Shown: positions 1 through 6,058 of the stretch, one piece after another | How the letters are laid out: the number at the start of each line of letters is the position of its first letter | How positions within the stretch are numbered: position 1 is the first letter of the stretch | Assembly: GCA_013362725.1 (NCBI GenBank) | Contig: JABFVP010000173.1 | Location: 1 to 7,489, forward strand | Direction of reading: 5' to 3' | DNA length: 7,489 bases | From: Cupriavidus sp. | Lineage (GTDB): Bacteria > Pseudomonadota > Gammaproteobacteria > Burkholderiales > Burkholderiaceae | Position numbers and translations under genes: made by a program | Notes under the pieces: generated by a model | Told to the model about the DNA's origin: nothing | The model's database searches: none | Seen by the model: only the letters and a program-made list of their open reading frames with translations

Positions 1-235
1 ACAGCAGGCGCGGCACGGCCAGCACCAGCACCAGCGCGCCGGCCCATTCATGCACCGCCATGGCCAGCGCGCGCGGCGGCGTGCCTTTGGCGAAGCTGCC
101 CTTCAGCTCGATCGCGGCACAGGCCAGCGCCACCAGCACGAAGACTGCCCAGTGGAAAGACACCGCCAGCCGGTCATAGCGGCGCGACGACGGCAGGGAA
201 TGCAGCGATGCCTGGATTTCGGTCACGGGTTGCAT
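1..235 (-). CDS. Cytochrome b561 family protein (N-terminal part, cut by window edge)
   Basis: This is the first 78 codons of a di-haem integral membrane cytochrome b561 (CybB type), which passes electrons between the quinone pool and other partners at the inner membrane. The start at 235 is supported by an AGGAG five bases upstream (241-245). The translation has a short polar N-terminus, then YDRLAVSFHWAVF, a first membrane segment at about residues 24-42, a short loop, and VHEWAG opening the second segment at about 61-77. From memory, these parts align well with E. coli CybB (YSRLQISIHW..., MIHVSCG...). His28 and His62 would be two of the haem ligands. The rest of the four-helix bundle lies outside the window. 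It is read in the same direction as ppa but is separated from it by a terminator, so it probably has its own promoter; no convincing one is visible. Members of this family are often paralogous, so no gene symbol is given. Confidence 0.88.
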   Translation of the reverse strand, partial: MQPVTEIQASLHSLPSSRRYDRLAVSFHWAVFVLVALACAAIELKGSFAKGTPPRALAMAVHEWAGALVLVLAVPRLL

Positions 236-315
236 GGGGACTCCTGTTGTCAGTACCCGCCCAGCGTAGCGCACGCCACATGGCCGGTTTCTAACGCGCA
301 TCAAGCGCGCGCCAA

Positions 316-340
316 TAAAAAGCCCCGCCTAAGCGGGGCT
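316..340 (-). terminator. Intrinsic terminator of ppa
   Basis: Read on the minus strand, an 8-bp perfect stem AGCCCCGC/GCGGGGCT with a 4-nt loop (TTAG) occupies 321-340. It is followed directly by a T tract (TTTTTATT). This is a textbook Rho-independent terminator about 30 nt past the ppa stop codon. It should separate ppa transcription from the downstream cytochrome b561 gene. Confidence 0.9.
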
Positions 341-368
341 GCAGCGGGCTGTTCAGCGAGGGTTCGGC

Positions 369-896
369 TTACTTCTTGTAGTTGGCCACGCCGTCGGTGA
401 TTTCCTTGTGGGCTTCCTCGATGCCGGCCCAGCCTTCGACCTTGACCCACTTGCCGGCTTCCAGTGCCTTGTAGTGCTCAAAGAAATGCTTGATCTGGTC
501 GAGCAGGTTCTGCGGCACGTCAGACAGGCCCTTCATGTAGGCAGTGGCGGGCGACAGCTTGTCGACCGGAATCGCCACCAGCTTGGCATCGACGCCGGAC
601 TCGTCGGTCATCTTCAGCATGCCGAGTGCGCGGCAGCGCACCACCGCGCCGGCCAGGATCGGGAACGGCGACAGCACCAGCACGTCGACCGGGTCGCCAT
701 CGCCCGACAGCGTCTGCGGGATGTAGCCGTAGTTGGCCGGATAGCGCATGCCGGTGCCGATGAAGCGGTCGACGAACAGCAGGCCGGTGTCCTTGTCGGC
801 CTCGTACTTCACCGGATCGCTCTGGGCCGAGATCTCGATGATGACGTTGAAATCGTTGGGAATGTCCTTGCCCGGGGATACGAGGTTGAAGCTCAT
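369..896 (-). CDS. ppa: Inorganic pyrophosphatase (soluble, family I)
   Basis: This enzyme hydrolyses cytoplasmic pyrophosphate to two phosphates, which pulls nucleic-acid, protein and activated-sugar synthesis forward. It needs Mg2+. The 175-residue length matches the family (E. coli Ppa is about 176). The signature DGDPVDV lies at residues 66-72. The active-site residues of the E. coli enzyme are present shifted by one: Glu21, Lys30, Glu32, Arg44, Tyr56, Asp66, Asp68, Asp71, Asp98, Asp103, Lys105, Tyr142 and Lys143. The start MSFNLVSPGKDIP is chosen because it matches the family N-terminus and has GGAGA six bases upstream. The open frame extends 51 codons further, but that stretch is Arg-rich and runs through the promoter region, so it is not coding. 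The gene is monocistronic: TATAAT at 940-945 upstream, intrinsic terminator downstream. No residue anomalies were seen. Confidence 0.98.
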   Translation of the reverse strand: MSFNLVSPGKDIPNDFNVIIEISAQSDPVKYEADKDTGLLFVDRFIGTGMRYPANYGYIPQTLSGDGDPVDVLVLSPFPILAGAVVRCRALGMLKMTDESGVDAKLVAIPVDKLSPATAYMKGLSDVPQNLLDQIKHFFEHYKALEAGKWVKVEGWAGIEEAHKEITDGVANYKK

Positions 897-902
897 GCGG
901 GT

Positions 903-907
903 TCTCC
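903..907 (-). promoter_or_regulatory. Ribosome binding site deciding the ppa start
   Basis: GGAGA on the minus strand sits six bases before the ATG at 896. It fixes the start at MSFNLV rather than at the longer upstream reading of the same frame. Confidence 0.8.
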
Positions 908-939
908 AGATGCCTGCGCTGTGTTGTCGGATGGCGGGC

Positions 940-945
940 ATTATA
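940..945 (-). promoter_or_regulatory. Predicted -10 box of the ppa promoter
   Basis: Read on the minus strand this is a perfect TATAAT, standing out in very GC-rich sequence. It predicts a transcript start near 933 and a leader of about 36 nt before the ppa ATG. No good -35 hexamer lies 16-18 bp further upstream (the best is GCAACC or AGCAAC), so the call rests on the -10 box and its position. Confidence 0.6.
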
Positions 946-1003
946 GCGGCTCGCGCCTGACCGGTTGCTGACAGGCCGCCGCCCGTTCTGACTTCGCTGG
1001 CCT

Positions 1004-1021
1004 GCTGCAACGCGTTGCAGC
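1004..1021. promoter_or_regulatory. 18-bp perfect palindrome, candidate operator
   Basis: GCTGCAACGCGTTGCAGC is its own reverse complement over 18 bp. It lies in the divergent ppa/ALDH intergenic region, about 90 bp before the ALDH start. Its right arm TTGCAG coincides with the possible -35 hexamer of the ALDH promoter, the usual position for a repressor site. A second, shorter palindrome, ACGCCGGCGT, follows at 1023-1032. The cognate regulator is not in the window, and the motif could not be assigned to a family with confidence. Confidence 0.5.
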
Positions 1022-1042
1022 GACGCCGGCGTGGGCGATAAT
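1015..1042 (+). promoter_or_regulatory. Possible sigma-70-like promoter of the ALDH operon
   Basis: TTGCAG (1015-1020) and GATAAT (1037-1042) are separated by 16 bp. The -10 matches the consensus at five of six positions, the -35 only at its first three. Transcription would start near 1049, giving a leader of about 63 nt. The overlap with the 18-bp palindrome supports the placement but proves nothing. Confidence 0.4.
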
Positions 1043-1111
1043 GGCGCATTCTTCAGCCGACACTGAATAGCCGCAGCCCCTAATGCTGCCCTAGCTGCCC
1101 CGGAGCCACCC

Positions 1112-2548
1112 ATGCACGCCCAGCACTTCGTCGCCAACCGCCTGATCGCGCCCGACAACGGCCTGCGCATCAAGGTCTTCGATCCCTCCAACGGCGAGCC
1201 CTTCGCCGAGATTGCGCGCGGCAACGCCACCGATATCAACGTCGCCGTCCATGCGGCACGCCAGGCCGCCGACGGCGCCTGGGGCCAGATGGCGCCGGCA
1301 GAACGGGTGCGCCTGCTCAACCGCGTCGCCGTCGCGCTGATCGCCCATGAAGAGGAACTGGGCGCGCTCGAGGCGCGCGACACCGGCAAGCCGCTGCGCC
1401 AGGCGCGCGCCGACGCGCGCGCGGTGGCGCGCTACTTCGAGTTCTACGCCGGCGCGGTCGACAAGCTGCACGGCCAGACCATTCCCTACAACCCCGGCTA
1501 CACCGTGCTGACGGTGCGCGAGCCGCACGGCGTGACCGGCCACATCATCCCCTGGAACTATCCGCTGCAGATCTTCGGGCGCAGCGTCGGCGCCGCGCTG
1601 GCCGCCGGCAACGCCTGCGTGGTCAAGCCGGCCGAGGACGCCTGCCTGTCGCTGCTGCGCGTGGCCGAGATCGCCGCCGAGGCCGGCCTGCCCGAAGGCG
1701 CGCTCAACCTCATCACCGGCTATGGCCATGAAGCCGGCGCCGCGCTGGCGCGCCACCCCGGCATCAACCATATCTCGTTCACCGGGTCGCCCCAGACCGG
1801 CAAGCTGGTGTCGCAGCTGGCCGCCGAGAACCATGTGCCGGTGACGCTGGAACTGGGCGGCAAGTCGCCGCAGATCGTGTTTGCCGATGCCGACCTCGAC
1901 GCGCTGGTGCCGGTGGTGGTCAACGGCATCGTGCAGAACGCCGGCCAGACCTGCTCGGCCGGCAGCCGCCTGCTGGTGGAGCGCCCGGTCTACGACGTGC
2001 TGCTGGACCGGCTGGCATCGGTGTTCGAATCGCTGCGCGTGGGCCCGTCCGAACTGGACCTGGAATGCGGCCCGCTGATCAGCCGCAAGCAGCAGCAGCG
2101 CGTGTGGGACTTTGTCTCGGACGCGCAGCACGCCGGCGTGGCGGTGATGGCGCAGGGCCAGATCGTGGCCGAGGCGCCCGAGGCCGGCTACTACCAGGTG
2201 CCGATGCTGTTCCGCGACGTGCCGCCCGCGCACCGGCTGGCGCAGGAAGAAGTGTTCGGCCCGCTGCTGGCGGCGATGCCGTTCGACACCGAGGCCGAAG
2301 CCATCGCGCTGGCCAACGGCACGCCCTACGGGCTGGTCGCCGGGGTCTGGACCCGCGACGGCGGGCGCCAGCTGCGCCTGGCGCACAAGCTGCGCGCGGG
2401 CCAGGTCTTTATCAACAACTACGGCGCCGGCGGCGGCGTGGAGCTGCCCTTCGGCGGCAGCGGCCAGTCCGGCTACGGCCGCGAAAAGGGCTTCGAGGCC
2501 CTGTACGGATTCACCACCCTGAAAACCATCGCCATTCAACATGGGTAA
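1112..2548 (+). CDS. NAD(P)-dependent aldehyde dehydrogenase
   Basis: This cytoplasmic enzyme of the ALDH superfamily oxidises an aldehyde to its carboxylic acid with NAD+ or NADP+. The 478-residue length is normal for the family. The N-terminal part carries the Rossmann cofactor domain with PWNYP (Asn149) and VVKPAE (Lys172). The general-base motif LELGGKSP has Glu247, and QNAGQTCSAGSR holds the catalytic Cys281. EEVFGP (Glu380) binds the nicotinamide ribose, and the C-terminal PFGGSGQSGYGREKG is the typical oligomerisation-side motif. All catalytic residues are intact. GGAG at 1102-1105, six bases before the ATG, supports the start. It resembles betaine-aldehyde and broad-range aldehyde dehydrogenases, but the substrate cannot be assigned. 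It is the first gene of a four-gene same-strand group and overlaps the next gene by 8 nt. A long open frame on the opposite strand is a GC codon-bias artefact. Confidence 0.95.
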   Translation: MHAQHFVANRLIAPDNGLRIKVFDPSNGEPFAEIARGNATDINVAVHAARQAADGAWGQMAPAERVRLLNRVAVALIAHEEELGALEARDTGKPLRQARADARAVARYFEFYAGAVDKLHGQTIPYNPGYTVLTVREPHGVTGHIIPWNYPLQIFGRSVGAALAAGNACVVKPAEDACLSLLRVAEIAAEAGLPEGALNLITGYGHEAGAALARHPGINHISFTGSPQTGKLVSQLAAENHVPVTLELGGKSPQIVFADADLDALVPVVVNGIVQNAGQTCSAGSRLLVERPVYDVLLDRLASVFESLRVGPSELDLECGPLISRKQQQRVWDFVSDAQHAGVAVMAQGQIVAEAPEAGYYQVPMLFRDVPPAHRLAQEEVFGPLLAAMPFDTEAEAIALANGTPYGLVAGVWTRDGGRQLRLAHKLRAGQVFINNYGAGGGVELPFGGSGQSGYGREKGFEALYGFTTLKTIAIQHG

Positions 2549-2783
2549 CATCAATTTCCTGTCGGTCGCCTTTGCCATCTTCTTTTTCTGGATGGCCTGG
2601 CATGTGCGGAACAAGCGCGCCACCAATCCTTCCGGCATGCCGCGGCTGCAGGTGTTCAAGCGCAAGTGGGGCGACGTGGTCGGCGACCGCGTGCACTGGT
2701 GCCTGTATGTGGCGCTGCCGTTCCTGCTGGCGCTGATGATGGTGGCGAATGCGCTGCGGGGGCGCGGGCCGTTTTCGCATTAA
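2541..2783 (+). CDS. Small two-helix membrane protein of unknown function
   Basis: I do not recognise this 80-residue protein. It has a hydrophobic segment at about residues 6-21 (rich in Phe, with FFFWMAW), a basic, Pro-containing loop at about 22-53 (NKRATNPSGMPR, FKRKWGD), and a second hydrophobic segment at about 54-69 (CLYVALPFLLALMMVANAL). The C-terminus is short and basic. The positive-inside rule suggests the basic loop faces the cytoplasm, with both ends in the periplasm. The ATG lies inside the last codons of the ALDH gene and overlaps it by 8 nt. There is no good Shine-Dalgarno sequence, which suggests translational coupling by termination and reinitiation. The SDR gene follows after 45 bp. 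The overlap, the amphipathic design and the position between two dehydrogenases argue that it is real. It might anchor the enzymes or assist the transporter; that is speculation. Confidence 0.75.
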   Translation: MGNINFLSVAFAIFFFWMAWHVRNKRATNPSGMPRLQVFKRKWGDVVGDRVHWCLYVALPFLLALMMVANALRGRGPFSH

Positions 2784-2828
2784 TCCCGCCCTGAACCGAA
2801 CATCACCAAAACACTGAGGAGACAAGCC

Positions 2829-3587
2829 ATGAGACTGGCCAACAAGGTAGCGATCGTCACCGGCGGCGGTTCCGGCTTCGGCGAAGGCATTGCCCATACC
2901 TTTGCGCGCGAAGGCGCCAACGTGGTGGTGGCCGACCTGCGCGAGGATGCCGCCGAGCGTGTCGCCGCGGCGATCCGCGACGCCGGCGGGCGCGCCCGCG
3001 CGGTGCGCGCCGATGTCTCGCGCGAAGCCGCCACCGAGGCCATGCGCGAATCCGCCCTTGCGGTCTTCGGCGATGTGCATATCGTCGTCAACAACGCCGG
3101 CACCACGCATCGCAACAAGCCCATCCTGGAAATCAGCGAAGACGAGTTCGACCGCGTCTACGCCGTCAACGTCAAGAGCATCTACTGGTCGGCGCGCGCC
3201 TTTATCCCGCATTTCCGCCGGCGCGGCGGCGGCGTGTTCGTCAATATCGCTTCCCCCGCCGGCATCCGGCCGCGGCCGGGGCTGGTCTGGTACAACGGCA
3301 GCAAGGGCGCGGTGATCACCGCCAGCAAGGCCATGGCCGCGGAACTGGGCCCGGACAATATCCGCGTCAACTGCGTCAACCCGGTGATCGGGGCCACCGC
3401 GCTGCTGGAGGAATTCATGGGCATGCCCGACACGCCCGAGAACCGCGCACGCTTCCTCGCCACCATCCCGATGGGGCGCATGTCGACGCCGCAGGACGTG
3501 GCCAACGCCTGCCTGTACCTGGCCTCGGACGAAGCCGCCTTCATCACGGGCACCTGCATCGAAGTGGACGGCGGCCGCTGCGTCTGA
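2829..3587 (+). CDS. Short-chain dehydrogenase/reductase (SDR, classical type)
   Basis: This is a cytoplasmic oxidoreductase that interconverts an alcohol and a ketone or aldehyde using a nicotinamide cofactor. At 252 residues it fits the classical SDR subfamily. TGGGSGFG (11-18) is the glycine-rich nucleotide motif. Asp36 at the end of the second strand (VVVADLR) favours NAD(H) over NADP(H). NNAG lies at 88-91 and Asn114 in the active-site helix. The catalytic Ser142, Tyr155 and Lys159 (YNGSK) are all present. NPVIGAT (184-190) starts the substrate lid, and the C-terminus has the usual ITGTCIEVDGG. GAGGAG at 2816-2821, seven bases before the ATG, supports the start. It lies 45 bp after the small membrane protein gene, in the same direction. 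It probably performs the alcohol oxidation that feeds the ALDH, but SDRs of this group are often misnamed 3-oxoacyl-ACP reductase or glucose dehydrogenase, and sequence alone does not decide. Confidence 0.94.
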   Translation: MRLANKVAIVTGGGSGFGEGIAHTFAREGANVVVADLREDAAERVAAAIRDAGGRARAVRADVSREAATEAMRESALAVFGDVHIVVNNAGTTHRNKPILEISEDEFDRVYAVNVKSIYWSARAFIPHFRRRGGGVFVNIASPAGIRPRPGLVWYNGSKGAVITASKAMAAELGPDNIRVNCVNPVIGATALLEEFMGMPDTPENRARFLATIPMGRMSTPQDVANACLYLASDEAAFITGTCIEVDGGRCV

Positions 3588-3608
3588 AGCCGCGCCGCTT
3601 TCGGCTTT
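3587..3608 (+). terminator. Weak hairpin after the SDR gene (possible attenuator)
   Basis: AAGCCG (3587-3592) and CGGCTT (3602-3607) can pair over a 9-nt loop, starting on the last base of the SDR stop codon. Only a short, interrupted T-rich stretch follows (TTCTGCTT). It could trim or lower read-through into the transporter gene, but it is too weak to call a real terminator. Confidence 0.3.
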
Positions 3609-3676
3609 CTGCTTGCCCCGTCGTACCGTAGCTGTAAGAACGCGTCACCCAGAAACGCATTTCCTCAGGAGACAGC

Positions 3677-4984
3677 ATGACAACGACCGCAGTGACCCCC
3701 GGCGTCAGCGACGCCGCCTTTGAAGACGCCACCTACCGCAAGGTCAGCTGGCGCCTGGTGCCCTTCCTGCTGCTGTGCTACGTGGTGGCCTACCTGGACC
3801 GTGTCAACGTGGGCTTCGCCAAGCTGCAGATGCTGAACGACCTGAAGTTCAGCGAGACCATCTACGGCCTCGGCGCCGGCATCTTCTTCATCGGCTACTT
3901 CCTGTTCGAGGTGCCGAGCAACGTGATCCTGCACAAGGTGGGCGCGCGCATCTGGATAGCGCGCATCATGATCACATGGGGCGCGATCTCGGCGGCGATG
4001 ATGTTCGTCACCACGCCGACCATGTTCTACGTGCTGCGCTTCCTGCTGGGCATTGCCGAGGCCGGTTTCTTCCCCGGCATCATCCTGTATCTGACCTACT
4101 GGTACCCGGCGAACCGGCGCGGCCGCACCACCACCTTCTTCATGACCGCGATCGCGCTGTCGGGCGTGATCGGCGGGCCGCTGTCGGGCTGGATCATGCA
4201 GTCGTTCGACGGCCACAACGGCTGGTCGGGCTGGCAGTGGATGTTCCTGCTGGAAGGCATTCCGTCGATCCTGGTGGGGCTGTGGGTGCTGGCCTACCTG
4301 GATGACCGCATCGCCCACGCCAAATGGCTGTCGGCGGAAGAAAAGGCGCTGCTGGAGCGCAATATCGCCAGCGAGAACGCGCACAAGGAAGACCCGCCGA
4401 TCCGCACCGTGCTGTCCAGCCCGCGCGTGTGGCTGATGAGCGCGATCTACTTCTGCTTCGTCATGGGCCTGTACGGCGTCAGCTTCTGGCTGCCGACCAT
4501 CATCAAGCAGACCGGCGTCAAGGGCGCGCTCGATATCGGCCTGCTGACCGCCATCCCCTATGGCTGCGCGGTGGTCGGCATGGTGCTGGTGGCCTACAGC
4601 GCCGACCGCAGCGGCGAGCGCCGCTGGCATATCGCGGTGCCGGCGCTGGCCGGCGCGCTCGGGCTGCTGCTGTCGGTGCAATGGCACGGCGACACCACGC
4701 TGGCGATGGTGGCGCTGACGCTGGCGACGATCGGCATCCTGACCACGCTGCCGCTGTTCTGGAGCCTGCCCACGGCGTTCCTGGCCGGCACCGGCGCGGC
4801 CGCGGGCATTGCGCTGATCAACTCGCTCGGCAACCTCGCCGGCTTTCTCAGCCCGTATGCGGTGGGGTGGCTCAAGGACCTGACCCACAGCACCGATTCC
4901 GGCATGTACCTGCTGGCCGCGTGCCTGGTGGCGGGCGCGGCGCTGACGCTGTCGGTACCGAAGCGGCTGGTGAGCCGGAAGTGA
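3677..4984 (+). CDS. MFS transporter, anion:cation symporter (ACS) family
   Basis: This is an inner-membrane permease of 435 residues with about twelve predicted membrane helices. The ACS family imports organic anions such as phthalates, tartrate, hexuronates, glucarate or nicotinate, usually with protons. Family marks are YLDRVNVGFAK (39-49) in the first helix, EVPSNVILHKVGARIW (78-93) in the loop after helix 2, RFLLGIAEAGFFPGIILYL (121-139) for helix 4, and YWYP (141-144). A hydrophilic central loop at about 209-250 separates the two halves, and SADRSGERR (308-316) is the second-half loop motif. AGGAG at 3667-3671, five bases before the ATG, supports the start. It follows the SDR gene by 89 bp and is probably the uptake system for the substrate of the ALDH and SDR. 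The gap and weak hairpin leave room for separate expression. The exact substrate is unknown. Confidence 0.94.
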   Translation: MTTTAVTPGVSDAAFEDATYRKVSWRLVPFLLLCYVVAYLDRVNVGFAKLQMLNDLKFSETIYGLGAGIFFIGYFLFEVPSNVILHKVGARIWIARIMITWGAISAAMMFVTTPTMFYVLRFLLGIAEAGFFPGIILYLTYWYPANRRGRTTTFFMTAIALSGVIGGPLSGWIMQSFDGHNGWSGWQWMFLLEGIPSILVGLWVLAYLDDRIAHAKWLSAEEKALLERNIASENAHKEDPPIRTVLSSPRVWLMSAIYFCFVMGLYGVSFWLPTIIKQTGVKGALDIGLLTAIPYGCAVVGMVLVAYSADRSGERRWHIAVPALAGALGLLLSVQWHGDTTLAMVALTLATIGILTTLPLFWSLPTAFLAGTGAAAGIALINSLGNLAGFLSPYAVGWLKDLTHSTDSGMYLLAACLVAGAALTLSVPKRLVSRK

Positions 4985-5005
4985 AGTCGCGCGCGCGCCG
5001 CTTGC

Positions 5006-5021
5006 CGGCGCGAATGCGCCG
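5006..5021 (+). other. GC-rich hairpin behind the transporter gene
   Basis: CGGCGC and GCGCCG pair over the loop GAAT, 21 bp past the MFS stop codon. There is no T tract, so it is not a standard intrinsic terminator. It may protect the transcript 3' end or may simply reflect the base composition. The rest of the gap 4985-5157 shows no convincing promoter (TAGCAT at 5076-5081 lacks a partner -35) and no gene. Confidence 0.3.
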
Positions 5022-5145
5022 TCGGCTGACGCGGATGTAGGACCACGCCCGGCAGTGTCGCCTGTTCCTGGGCCCTAGCATGGAGAAGAGACACCCGGAG
5101 TGATCCCGACGGGGTCCTCCGGGGCATCTGATTTCCAAGCTTGCC

Positions 5146-5152
5146 AAGGAGG
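5146..5152 (+). promoter_or_regulatory. Strong ribosome binding site of the proline-rich exported protein
   Basis: AAGGAGG is a full-consensus Shine-Dalgarno sequence, five bases before the ATG at 5158. It settles the start even though this gives an unusually long region before the signal-peptide core. Confidence 0.85.
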
Positions 5153-5157
5153 CCACG

Positions 5158-5994
5158 ATGCCGCACCCGCCCCCGTTTGCCCCTACCCGTACCCGTTCCC
5201 TGGAAGTCGTCGAGGCGCGCCTGGCGCGCCGCTCGCGCGTGAAGCGCCTGGTGCTCGCGCTCGGCGCCGCCGTGGTCGCGCTGCTGGCTGTGGTGCCCGC
5301 CGCAAGCCATGCGCAGGCACCCGTGGTCGATGCCAACCCCGCGCCAGCCACCCCGGCCGCGCCAGCGACTGCTGCACCGGCCCCTGCGCCAGGCACCATG
5401 GCACCGACGCCGGGCGTCAATACGCCGCCCGCCACGACCGTGCCGCCGGCCGCCACCGTGCCGCCTGACACCTCAGTGCCTCCAGCGGCCACCATGCCGC
5501 CTGCCGCCACCCCCGGCATAACGGCGCCAGCCACGGCGGCACCGCCTCCAACCGCTTCACCGATGCCCGCGCCCACCGGCACGCCGCCAGCAGTACCGGC
5601 ACCCCCGCCGGTGGCAGCCCCGTCGCAGCCGCGGCCGCCCCTGACCGTGCCGCCCGCGCCGCCGCCACGGGACGCGATGGTGCAGCGCCAGGCGGGCCCG
5701 GTGTCCTATATCTGCGGCGGCGTGGCGGAGGACGAGCAGGTCGCGCTGCAATCGCAGGCGCGCAAGTACAACATGAGCCTGCTGTTCACGCAGGGGGCGC
5801 GCGGCGAATACCTGTCGGATGTCGACGTCAAGCTGATGCGCGGCGTCAGGGAAGTGGCGAGCTTTGTCGCCGACGGGCCGCGTTGCCTGCTGAAGGCGCC
5901 GTCGGGCACGTACAACGTGCGCGCGACCTATCAAGGCCGGACCAAGACCATGACGGTCAGCACCAACAGCAAGAATGCGCAGATGCGGTGGTAG
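5158..5994 (+). CDS. Exported Pro/Ala/Thr-rich protein with small C-terminal domain, unknown function
   Basis: This 278-residue protein is probably periplasmic or surface-located. A long basic N-region (residues 1-30) precedes the hydrophobic core at about 31-47. Signal peptidase I sites are plausible after Ala52 (SHA) or Ala54 (AQA). Residues 55-171 are low-complexity Pro/Ala/Thr, with tandem-like VPPAAT, VPPDTS, VPPAAT and MPPAAT units at about 95-118, and look like a flexible spacer. The C-terminal domain (about 180-278) has mixed composition, with CGGVAEDEQ near its start, two cysteines (186 and 243) that could form a disulfide, and a beta-rich end (SGTYNVRATYQGRTKTMTV). That end resembles the carboxypeptidase-regulatory-like or Ig-like beta-sandwich fold. 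I know no function. A perfect Shine-Dalgarno supports the start. It stands alone on its strand and converges on the chemotaxis kinase gene. The spacer length is likely to vary between strains. Confidence 0.88.
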   Translation: MPHPPPFAPTRTRSLEVVEARLARRSRVKRLVLALGAAVVALLAVVPAASHAQAPVVDANPAPATPAAPATAAPAPAPGTMAPTPGVNTPPATTVPPAATVPPDTSVPPAATMPPAATPGITAPATAAPPPTASPMPAPTGTPPAVPAPPPVAAPSQPRPPLTVPPAPPPRDAMVQRQAGPVSYICGGVAEDEQVALQSQARKYNMSLLFTQGARGEYLSDVDVKLMRGVREVASFVADGPRCLLKAPSGTYNVRATYQGRTKTMTVSTNSKNAQMRW

Positions 5995-6023
5995 GGCGTT
6001 GAAGTACGGTTGGTCTGTCTGAA

Positions 6024-6040
6024 GCACAGTTGCACTGTGC
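6024..6040. repeat. 17-bp palindrome in the convergent gap
   Basis: GCACAGT and ACTGTGC are exact inverted copies around the three bases TGC. It starts 30 bp after the stop of the exported-protein gene. It could form a transcript-end hairpin, but no T tract follows on either strand. A protein-binding site is also possible. Confidence 0.5.
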
Positions 6041-6058
6041 ATGACCGCTTGGGGTACT

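Noticed and set aside
897..1049. N-terminal extension of the pyrophosphatase by 51 residues
   Set aside because: The extension is Arg-rich and unlike the family, and it runs over the TATAAT box. The internal ATG at 896 has a ribosome site and gives the standard length.
1091..2665. A 524-codon open frame on the minus strand opposite the aldehyde dehydrogenase gene
   Set aside because: Its translation is a His/Arg/Ala/Gly-rich string with no domain, and it is an exact shadow of a gene with complete ALDH motifs. GC-rich third positions keep stop codons out of antisense frames.
3665..4888. A 407-codon open frame on the minus strand opposite the transporter gene
   Set aside because: The composition is rich in Gln, His, Arg and Asp without any motif. 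It is the antisense shadow of the MFS gene, which has a good ribosome site and clear family motifs.
5080..5103. Seven-codon frame MEKRHPE as a possible leader peptide before the exported-protein gene
   Set aside because: It has no ribosome site and no regulatory codon run, and no terminator/antiterminator pair follows it.
5430..5520. Tandem-like GCC/CCG-rich units as a possible CRISPR or DNA-level repeat array
   Set aside because: The units are short and irregular and stay in frame as VPPAAT-like codons. They are a protein-level low-complexity repeat with no spacers.
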